From assembly GCF_023920705.1 (NCBI RefSeq), contig NZ_CP094657.1:3286001-3350000 (forward strand): a stretch of DNA of 64,000 nt. Reading direction: 5' to 3'. The notes below the pieces were generated by a model. The model had not been told where the DNA came from, made no database searches, and saw nothing but the letters and a program-made list of their open reading frames with translations. Position 1 is the stretch's first letter; the number at the start of each line of letters is the position of its first letter. This stretch comes from Acinetobacter sp. XS-4. Lineage in GTDB: Bacteria; Pseudomonadota; Gammaproteobacteria; Pseudomonadales; Moraxellaceae. The position numbers were made by a program, and so were the translations under genes. Shown piece by piece: positions 58,106-64,000 of this stretch.

Positions 58106-59296
58106 TTAAAAAATCCGTTTGTCATCACGTGTACGTTGAGGAATCTTTTCAATCTGTTCCCACATAACTTTAGCAATATCAATATAACTATCAGCTGCAT
58201 CATCCATTGCTATAACACTAGGTTTACCCTGATCGGCATTTTCACGGATCTGAGCATTTAGAGGCAAGCGACCTAACAATGGAATATGGTACTGTTCAGA
58301 GAGTTTATCACCTCCACCAATACCAAAAATTTGTTCTTCATGACCACAGTTAGAGCAAATATGAGTCGACATATTCTCAACAACACCTAATACCGGAATG
58401 CCAACTTTATTAAATAACTCAATGCCTTTTGTAGCATCTAGTAAAGCAACATTTTGAGGTGTAGTCACAATGATTGAACCAGTCACTGGAATACGCTGTG
58501 CAAGCGTGAGTTGAATATCACCAGTACCCGGTGGCATATCAATCATGAGCACATCTAAATCAGGCCAAAGCGTTTGATTAAATAATTGCATTAAAGCACC
58601 CGTTGCCTTTGGTCCACGCCACGCGACAGGTGTGTTGTTATCACCAGTTAAATGTCCAATCGATAACACGGCCATTCCATAGGCATCTAAAGGTACAAAA
58701 TTTTCACTTTCTATAAGAGGTGTTTTACCTGCATTGCCTAGCATGGTCGGAATACTTGGGCCATAGATATCGGCATCCAAAACCCCAACCTTAAGTCCCA
58801 TTTTTTGCAAGGCAAGTGCTAAATTGACTGTAGTGGTCGATTTACCAACACCGCCCTTACCAGATGAAACTAAAATAACATGCTTAATGCGCGGATGAAG
58901 TGGGACATCTCTTTGTTGTGGAGCCGCTTTTTGAATAGGAGGATTATTCGGATCTGGTTCTGATTTAGGTGAAGCATCTAGCACAGGAGGTAAGTTTGAA
59001 CTTTCTTGTGCAGGGCGCTTCTGTTGAACCACATGCAGGTTTAGTTCTTCAATACCACACTTTTCCAAAGCCTCAGCCAAATCATCATGAATTTGCTGCA
59101 AGTGCTCTTTTTCATCAGGAAAGGTATTAATAGTGAGTTGTAATACTCGACCTTGAACTTGGAGCTGACTAATGCGCTCTTTTAAAGCATCTTTTGAATG
59201 GGGTAGTAAATAATTTTGGAGTACGATTTGGATTTCATCTTCTTTCACTTCTTGTGCGGGTGAAAAAACAGACTTCAATGAAGAAAGCCAAGACAT
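58106..59296 (-). CDS. mrp: Mrp/ApbC, iron-sulfur cluster carrier ATPase
   Basis: Mrp/ApbC binds and transfers [4Fe-4S] clusters to apoproteins. A MIP18/DUF59-like domain (about 20-90) and a Pro-rich linker precede the P-loop ATPase domain. The deviant Walker A GKGGVGKST is at 146-154, followed by VLDADIYGPSIP, IDMPPGTGDIQLTL and the cluster-binding pair CSNCG. The length of 396 residues is typical for proteobacterial Mrp. metG is on the other side of the LEA-like gene. Confidence 0.95.
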   Translation of the reverse strand: MSWLSSLKSVFSPAQEVKEDEIQIVLQNYLLPHSKDALKERISQLQVQGRVLQLTINTFPDEKEHLQQIHDDLAEALEKCGIEELNLHVVQQKRPAQESSNLPPVLDASPKSEPDPNNPPIQKAAPQQRDVPLHPRIKHVILVSSGKGGVGKSTTTVNLALALQKMGLKVGVLDADIYGPSIPTMLGNAGKTPLIESENFVPLDAYGMAVLSIGHLTGDNNTPVAWRGPKATGALMQLFNQTLWPDLDVLMIDMPPGTGDIQLTLAQRIPVTGSIIVTTPQNVALLDATKGIELFNKVGIPVLGVVENMSTHICSNCGHEEQIFGIGGGDKLSEQYHIPLLGRLPLNAQIRENADQGKPSVIAMDDAADSYIDIAKVMWEQIEKIPQRTRDDKRIF

Positions 59297-59441
59297 ATTG
59301 TTTACTCCAAAAACAGATCATTACAGCTTAATGGAGGTAGTGTAACAGTATTGGTCCGCACTCGCTCACCTTGGGATGAATAATTACTCACTTCCAATCT
59401 CATCTTTTAGGTCAGGAGTGCAGATTTTAGTTTAAATCAGC

Positions 59442-59942
59442 TTATTCAGCAGAATCATGGTTTTTCAATTTATTTAACTTATCAGTTGCTGTTTTCTTCA
59501 ACTCGTCAAATTTTGCTGTTGCTTGAGTTTTTAACTCATCAAATTTTGTTGCAGCCTCATCTTTTAACTCTGCCGCCTTAGCTTTGGCATCATCAAGTTT
59601 ATGGCTTGCCTCAGTACGTAAATGATCGAACTTGTCTTGCAGACTATGTTGGGCATCCTCAAGTTTGCCTTTCAAATCATTTGCTTTATCTTCAACCGCC
59701 TCTTTACCCGCAGCTTGTTTCTCTTTTACATTTTCCTTTAAATCATCCAAAGCTTTTTCACCTTGAGCTTTTGCATCTGCCGCTTTTGCCTTTAATTCGT
59801 CTACTGTATCTTCAACAGCTTCTTTACCCGCAGCTTGCTTAGCTTTTACGGTTTCTTTTAAATCGTCCAAAGCTTTTTCACCTTGTACTTTTGCATCTGC
59901 CGCTTTTGCCTTTAAATCATCTAATTTATTTTCAGTAGTCAT
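59442..59942 (-). CDS. LEA-like/hydrophilin repeat protein
   Basis: A 166-residue, extremely hydrophilic, Lys/Ala/Asp/Glu-rich protein with no signal peptide and no cysteine or tryptophan. It is built of two almost identical 40-residue repeats (7-46 and 47-86), each containing AADAK-QGEKALDDLKE and KQAAGKEAVED, followed by degenerate 11-mer-like repeats (AKAAELKDEAATKFDELKTQ and similar). This matches the amphipathic-helix pattern of group 3 LEA proteins and of hydrophilins that Acinetobacter uses for desiccation tolerance. That role here is inferred. The DNA repeat is 120 bp. Confidence 0.8.
   Translation of the reverse strand: MTTENKLDDLKAKAADAKVQGEKALDDLKETVKAKQAAGKEAVEDTVDELKAKAADAKAQGEKALDDLKENVKEKQAAGKEAVEDKANDLKGKLEDAQHSLQDKFDHLRTEASHKLDDAKAKAAELKDEAATKFDELKTQATAKFDELKKTATDKLNKLKNHDSAE
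59685..59924 (-). repeat. Two tandem 120-bp repeats inside the LEA-like gene
   Basis: Codons 7-46 (59805-59924) and 47-86 (59685-59804) encode near-identical 40-residue units. Repeat-number variation between strains is possible here. Confidence 0.8.
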
Positions 59943-60156
59943 CGTTGTTATCCTCGTAGTTAATTAAAAAATTACCTGAATAAGTTATTAGTTATACATC
60001 GTTATGGTTGATTTTCTGACCGTAACTGCAATTTGACACAAAGACAATACAGGAAGATTCAAATATTTTTCGATTTGTTTATCTGTTCTAAAGAGAAATA
60101 ACTTCGCAATTAAAAACCGATTTTTACGAATACTCATTGTTACCCAATAAAGATTA

Positions 60157-60202
60157 TTATCCCGCCACTCAAGTCCAGCTCTCGCCTTGCGCCCGGGCAA
60201 AG
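60157..60202. repeat. Direct repeat upstream of metG, copy A
   Basis: A 46-bp unit beginning TTATCCCGCCACTCAAG and ending GGGCAAAG. It is repeated with about 8 differences at 60218-60263 (period 61 bp). It is clearly richer in GC than the flanking DNA. Confidence 0.8.
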
Positions 60203-60217
60203 ATTATTAACCTTTGC

Positions 60218-60263
60218 TTATCCCACCACTCAAGCTTAGCTCTCGTCTTGCACTCGGACAAAG
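60218..60263. repeat. Direct repeat upstream of metG, copy B
   Basis: The second copy begins TTATCCCACCACTCAAG and ends CGGACAAAG. Its end forms one arm of the hairpin CAAAGC-GTT-GCTTTG. Confidence 0.8.
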
Positions 60264-60278
60264 CGTTGCTTTGTTTTT
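60259..60278 (+). terminator. Terminator-like hairpin at the end of the metG-upstream repeat
   Basis: CAAAGC-GTT-GCTTTG is followed by TTTTT. The preceding repeat can form a related CAAAG/CTTTG stem. It lies 48 bp before metG, so it is either a terminator of something upstream or part of the metG leader. Confidence 0.5.
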
Positions 60279-60326
60279 CCTCCTTCATCAGTTAAAATCT
60301 TCCACCTTATAAATACGAATGAGAGA

Positions 60327-62402
60327 ATGAAATCCGTGCGTAAAATTTTAGTCACTAATGCCCTTCCTTACGCTAATGGTCCAATTCATATGGGTCATTT
60401 ACTCGGTTACATCCAGGCAGATATCTGGGTTCGTGCCATGCGGGCAATGGGTCATGATGTGACTTATGTATGTGCGGATGATGCTCATGGTACTGCCATC
60501 ATGCTACGTGCTGAGGCAAACGGTATTAGCCCAGAAGAGCAAATTGCGAATGTTCAAAAAGAACATATCCGTGATTTTGATGGCTTCGGTGTACATTTCG
60601 ATCACTATGATTCAACTCATAGCGATGCCAATAAAGCACGTTCAACAGATATCTATATTAAAAACCGTGAAGCTGGGAATATTGCGGTTCGCCCTGTAAC
60701 TCAATTATTTGACCCTGAAAAAGGCATGTTCTTATCTGACCGTTTCATTAAAGGCACATGCCCGAAATGTAAATCAGAAGATCAATACGGCGACTCATGT
60801 GAAGTTTGTGGTACAACCTATAATGCAACTGAATTACTTAACCCACGTTCTACATTAAGTGGCGCCACACCAGTTGAAAAATCTTCAGATCACTATTTCT
60901 TTAAACTACCGAACTTTGCTGAGTATTTACAGAAATGGACCCGTGATGAAGGTCGCTTACCTGTTTCAATTGCGAACAAACTCGATGAATGGTTTGAAGC
61001 AGGTTTAGCAGATTGGGATATTTCTCGTGACGCGCCATATTTTGGTTTTGAAATTCCAGATGCACCAAATAAATACTTCTATGTTTGGGTAGATGCCCCA
61101 ATTGGCTATATGTCTAGTTTTGAAAACTACATCAAAACGAAACGCCCAGATTTAAACTTTGATGATTTCTGGAAAAAAGACAGTCAAAACGATGTTTACC
61201 ATTTCATTGGTAAAGATATTGTGTATTTCCATGCATTGTTCTGGCCTGCAATGTTAGATGGTGCAAACTATCGCACTCCAACAGGTCTTTTTGTAAATGG
61301 TTTCTTGACTGTGAACGGACAAAAAATGTCTAAGTCTCGCGGTACTTTTATTAAAGCAGAGACTTATTTACAGCATCTAAATCCAGAATATTTACGCTAC
61401 TACTTTGCTTCTAAGCTTTCAGATAAAGTTGAAGACTCTGATTTAAACCTTGATGATTTTATCCAAAAAGTAAATTCTGACTTAGTCGGTAAAGTCGTCA
61501 ATATTGCTAGCCGTTGCGCTAAATTTATCAACAGTAGCTTTAACAATACTTTATCTACTGAATGCGCAGAACCTGAATTAGTACAAAGCTTTATTGATGC
61601 AGGTGATTCAATCGCTAGTGCATATGAAGCACGTGAATTCTCAATGGCTATTCGTGAAATTATGGCGCTTGCTGACCGTGCAAACCAATATATTGATGAG
61701 AAAAAACCTTGGGCACTTGCTAAACAAGAAGGTCAAGAACAACAAGTTCTTGATGTATGCTCGGTTGGTATCAACTTATTCCGTCAATTAGCGGTCTACT
61801 TAGCCCCTGTTCTTCCAACTTTGGCTGAGCAAGTTCAAGGTTTCTTAAAACTTGAAAGCTTTAATTTCGAATCACGTAAACAAATTCTTGTAAGCCATGA
61901 GATTGCACAGTTCCAACCGCTCATGCAACGTGTTGATCCAAAAGCTGTTGCCGCAATGGTAGATGCATCTAAAGAGTCTTTAGGTACTCCTGCTCCAGAA
62001 GCAACTAAAGCAACGGCGAAAAAAGACAAAGCTGCCGAGAAAAAAGCTGCCCCTGTTCCAGCAGTGGGTGAAGCTGAAATTATCGGTATCGAAGACTTCT
62101 TAAAAGTTGACTTGCGTGTTGCTCAAGTCGTTGAAGCTGGTACTGTTGAAGGTTCAGATAAATTACTTCAACTGACGTTAGACGTTGGTGAAGCTGAACC
62201 ACGTAATGTATTCAGTGGTATTCGTAGCCAATATGCACCAGAAGATTTAAAAGGTAAATTGGTTGTCATGGTAGCTAACCTTGCACCACGTAAAATGCGT
62301 TTTGGCGTTTCAAACGGAATGGTACTTGCTGCTGGAAATGGTGAAGGTATTTTCATTATTTCTCCCGATACAGGCGCGAAACCAGGCGATAAAGTTTCTT
62401 AA
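60327..62402 (+). CDS. metG: Methionyl-tRNA synthetase
   Basis: MetG charges tRNA(Met) and initiator tRNA. It is class I, with the HIGH signature as HMGH (21-24) and KMSKS at 333-337. The zinc-binding insertion has two Cys pairs ([18 protein letters not shown]). A Lys/Ala-rich linker near 565-585 leads to the C-terminal dimerising, tRNA-binding OB domain ([11 protein letters not shown] onward). The length of 691 residues is typical of dimeric proteobacterial MetG. GAGAG stands a few bases before the ATG. Confidence 0.97.
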   Translation: MKSVRKILVTNALPYANGPIHMGHLLGYIQADIWVRAMRAMGHDVTYVCADDAHGTAIMLRAEANGISPEEQIANVQKEHIRDFDGFGVHFDHYDSTHSDANKARSTDIYIKNREAGNIAVRPVTQLFDPEKGMFLSDRFIKGTCPKCKSEDQYGDSCEVCGTTYNATELLNPRSTLSGATPVEKSSDHYFFKLPNFAEYLQKWTRDEGRLPVSIANKLDEWFEAGLADWDISRDAPYFGFEIPDAPNKYFYVWVDAPIGYMSSFENYIKTKRPDLNFDDFWKKDSQNDVYHFIGKDIVYFHALFWPAMLDGANYRTPTGLFVNGFLTVNGQKMSKSRGTFIKAETYLQHLNPEYLRYYFASKLSDKVEDSDLNLDDFIQKVNSDLVGKVVNIASRCAKFINSSFNNTLSTECAEPELVQSFIDAGDSIASAYEAREFSMAIREIMALADRANQYIDEKKPWALAKQEGQEQQVLDVCSVGINLFRQLAVYLAPVLPTLAEQVQGFLKLESFNFESRKQILVSHEIAQFQPLMQRVDPKAVAAMVDASKESLGTPAPEATKATAKKDKAAEKKAAPVPAVGEAEIIGIEDFLKVDLRVAQVVEAGTVEGSDKLLQLTLDVGEAEPRNVFSGIRSQYAPEDLKGKLVVMVANLAPRKMRFGVSNGMVLAAGNGEGIFIISPDTGAKPGDKVS

Positions 62403-62413
62403 TCTGTCTTAAT

Positions 62414-62443
62414 AAAAAAGCTTCCTAAATTGGAAGCTTTTTT
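62414..62443. terminator. Bidirectional terminator after metG
   Basis: AAAAAAGCTTCC pairs with GGAAGCTTTTTT around a 6-nt loop. The arms are symmetrical. Confidence 0.9.
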
Positions 62444-62510
62444 ATTTTTGAAATATCAAAACTGAGTGAATTAAAATATTAAATAACTTTAGGAAGCCAG
62501 TGCTTTCAAA

Positions 62511-62846
62511 TTATGACCACGGCCACCCTTCACAAGGGTTATTAAATAAAACATGTATGCTCCCTAACTCCTCATTTGTTAAATAACCATTTTTATTTTC
62601 ATCTAGATAATGAAATAGCTCTGTTTGCTTATTTTCGCCTTGAAAACGTTTATCGCTTGGCCAGTTATAAGGATAAAAATCTTCAACACGTTGAAATTCT
62701 TTTAGGCTATACATACCATCATGATTTAAATCATATTTTTCCTGAAAAAGTTTCCAATCTAAAGAAGCAGGCTCACATGCATTTACCATATTCAAAATAC
62801 AGTAAGTTGCACATCCAGCAAGTAACTTAATAGTTAGCTTGCTCAT
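62511..62846 (-). CDS. Exported EF-hand calcium-binding protein
   Basis: A 111-residue protein with an N-terminal hydrophobic export signal (about residues 3-23). Two canonical EF-hand loops follow: D39-L-N41-H-D43-G-M-Y-S-L-K-E50 and D82-E-N84-K-N86-G-Y-L-T-N-E-E93. Several aromatic residues (YPYNWP, WPWS) flank the loops. It probably binds Ca2+ in the periplasm or at the surface. Its start overlaps the end of the upstream lipoprotein gene by 20 bp, so the two are translated together. Partner and process are unknown. Confidence 0.8.
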   Translation of the reverse strand: MSKLTIKLLAGCATYCILNMVNACEPASLDWKLFQEKYDLNHDGMYSLKEFQRVEDFYPYNWPSDKRFQGENKQTELFHYLDENKNGYLTNEELGSIHVLFNNPCEGWPWS

Positions 62847-63015
62847 GATTATTCACTTGTATATCGGAAATTTTATAATCCTTTTCATGAACCGGAGTAC
62901 CCACAATACTCATGGTCCGCTCATTTGCTGGCTGTTGCTTACTCATTGTTCTCATCTCACATCCTGTAGTTAAGATGAGAAAAACTACAGAAATGCTCAC
63001 CATTAGTTTTTTCAT
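62827..63015 (-). CDS. Small lipoprotein preceding the EF-hand gene
   Basis: A 62-residue protein with a lipoprotein signal peptide (MKKLMVSIS then LTTGC, acylated C19) and a short polar mature part of about 43 residues rich in Met, Gln and Asn. I recognise no domain. A GAGGATCACGTT leader with GAGG provides a ribosome-binding site. The 20-bp overlap with the EF-hand gene marks a two-gene operon. Confidence 0.7.
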   Translation of the reverse strand: MKKLMVSISVVFLILTTGCEMRTMSKQQPANERTMSIVGTPVHEKDYKISDIQVNNHEQANY

Positions 63016-63113
63016 AACGTGATCCTCATTTCTTTTTGTTTTATTTATTAAGTTACCACTTTTAAAGTGTTTAAGTGCTAAAAAAGATATTTCAATTTGT
63101 ATATATTTTACGC

Positions 63114-63146
63114 AAAAATAAAGCCAGACTATAAATAGCTGGCTTT
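63114..63146 (-). terminator. Terminator after the second LysE gene
   Basis: On the minus strand AAAGCCAG and CTGGCTTT pair around an 11-nt loop and are followed by ATTTTTG. Confidence 0.7.
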
Positions 63147-63168
63147 GGATTTTTTAATTAAAGACTTA

Positions 63169-63792
63169 TCATTTGAAGAAAATTAACTTTAAGCCTAATA
63201 CACTCACAATACTTCCAGCGACTCGGTCAACACCAGTTTTTGCTTTTAAGTACATTGTTCTAGGCTTCTCTGAAGATAACAGCATTGCCACACATGAGTA
63301 CCAACCAGCATCAATCATAAAACAAATCACTGGTAATGCGACGTAGTAATAATTTGGGATTTCTTTTGGCAACAAAGCAGTGAATACACTGGCTAGCACC
63401 ACTGCAATTTTCGGATTACTTAACTGTGTAATAAGACCATAACGATATGCCTGTTTATAGGTCATTTTTGATTTGCCATCATTTTCCATGGCAATTGGTT
63501 CTTTGGCATGTTTAATAATTTTAAAAGCCAGCCAAAGCAAATACAGCCCACCACCAATTTTTAAAATCAAATAAGCTGAAGGTACTGCTAATAAAACTGC
63601 TTGTAACCCCATAACAGCTAATAGGCCAAACAGAGCTGCGCCTGTCCCCGTCCCTAATGCTGTAAACAACCCATGTTTACGTGATTTAGAAATCGAATTT
63701 TGCGCAACATAAATAAAGCTTGGCCCAGGGCTTATTGCTCCAAGCATCAATGCCATTGCAATTGAAAAAAGAGGAATAAGGGACTCAAACAT
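63169..63792 (-). CDS. LysE-family exporter (second of two)
   Basis: A 207-residue protein with about six membrane helices. The signature LGAISPGPSFIYVAQNSISKSRKHG is the conserved N-terminal motif of LysE/RhtB exporters. It differs strongly from the one at 55532, so the two are paralogues with different likely substrates. The loop after helix 3 is polar (KHAKEPIAMENDGKSK). No neighbouring regulator is seen. The substrate is unknown. Confidence 0.87.
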   Translation of the reverse strand: MFESLIPLFSIAMALMLGAISPGPSFIYVAQNSISKSRKHGLFTALGTGTGAALFGLLAVMGLQAVLLAVPSAYLILKIGGGLYLLWLAFKIIKHAKEPIAMENDGKSKMTYKQAYRYGLITQLSNPKIAVVLASVFTALLPKEIPNYYYVALPVICFMIDAGWYSCVAMLLSSEKPRTMYLKAKTGVDRVAGSIVSVLGLKLIFFK

Positions 63793-63970
63793 TGTATTGA
63801 CCTAGCATCACGCAATTGCGCGGTATTCTAACAGCTTTTTATGACGCATATAAAAATGCAGAAGATATAAATGATGAAAATTGAATTTTCATGTTTTTAC
63901 AATTTATATCTTCACAACGGACAAAAATGTCCGTTAAATATATAACCTTTGAAACTCCCCAATCGATGAC

Positions 63971-64000
63971 ATGAGTAAACGTCAAAAAATTGCTGCCCAT
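63971..64000 (+). CDS. Start of a further gene, cut by the window end
   Basis: An open frame begins at ATG 63971 (MSKRQKIAAH) and runs to the window end. Only ten codons are visible. It is divergent from the LysE gene and lies after a 178-bp gap, as a real gene would, but no product can be named. Confidence 0.35.
   Translation, partial: MSKRQKIAAH

Larger units (their letters stand above)
59943..60326. other. Intergenic region between the LEA-like gene and metG
   Basis: The 384 bp contain the LEA-like gene promoter side (AT-rich, 59943-60150) and then a GC-richer stretch with a 46-bp direct repeat and hairpins (60157-60278). A 70-residue reading on the minus strand (59988-60200) crosses the repeat and is not credible as a gene. 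Confidence 0.5.

Noticed and set aside
59988..60200. Minus-strand open frame of 70 residues upstream of metG
   Set aside because: It runs through the 46-bp direct repeat and AT-rich DNA, with no ribosome-binding site or recognisable domain.

Overview
The window reads as chromosomal DNA of a gammaproteobacterium of the genus Acinetobacter, most likely the A. baumannii/calcoaceticus group. The support is a low GC content, recognisable Acinetobacter-type gene neighbourhoods (four tRNA-Gln genes between ispE and prs, otsB-otsA, gntR-smc-zipA-ligA), a bamD with an unusually long C-terminal tail, and a biotin ligase without a DNA-binding domain. I see no insertion sequence, prophage, CRISPR array or integron. 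Almost all of it is core genome.

Layout. 1-10.6 kb: bamD end, dnaG, hemA (reverse), a secreted TPR protein, lolB, ispE, four tandem tRNA-Gln(UUG), prs, rplY, pth and panD. 10.6-16.2 kb: a DUF2157-type membrane protein with its GDYXXLXY partner, an FMN riboswitch with ribB, an HAD phosphatase, thiD and the LysM/BON protein kbp. 16.3-19.4 kb: the reverse-strand lipid block yceD-rpmF-fabD-fabG-acpP. 19.5-23.4 kb: epmC, a yciO-like gene and scpA-scpB-rluB. 23.5-28.2 kb: a complete reverse-strand biotin block bioH-bioA-bioF-bioC-bioD. 28.5-33 kb: otsB-otsA, an MFS transporter and a bacterioferritin. 33-40.4 kb: gntR-smc-zipA-ligA. 40.6-46.4 kb: a TauE/SafE permease, birA-coaX, ffh, ypjD and dusC. 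46.5-54.6 kb: five reverse-strand genes for large secreted proteins of one unfamiliar family. 54.8-64 kb: dcd, a LysE permease, a DUF2062 protein, a lipoprotein MTA/SAH-nucleosidase homologue, mrp, a LEA-like repeat protein, metG, an EF-hand protein with a small lipoprotein, a second LysE permease, and the start of one further gene.

How the genes work together. Smc is encoded about 14 kb from its kleisin partners ScpA and ScpB, so the window carries a whole Smc-ScpAB condensin. The biotin block contains everything from the BioC/BioH pimeloyl route through BioF, BioA and BioD. The free-standing BirA then attaches the product to carboxylases. Trehalose synthesis (otsBA), the LEA-like repeat protein and Kbp are all plausible osmotic or desiccation functions.

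The most unusual region is 46.5-54.6 kb. Five adjacent genes encode exported proteins that share a fixed-spacing motif directly after the signal peptide, L-x-[DN]-x-x-L-x4-G-[QE]. In the mature proteins all cysteines occur only as closely spaced pairs (C-x4 to x8-C). No secretion machinery lies beside them and I cannot match them to a characterised system. Other points worth checking are a bacterioferritin lacking the haem-ligand Met52, a nucleosidase-like lipoprotein with the catalytic Asp replaced by Asn, an SD-sequestering hairpin before the MFS gene, a FadR-type operator before gntR-smc-zipA, a three-fold repeat in the BamD tail, and a 61-bp direct repeat before metG.
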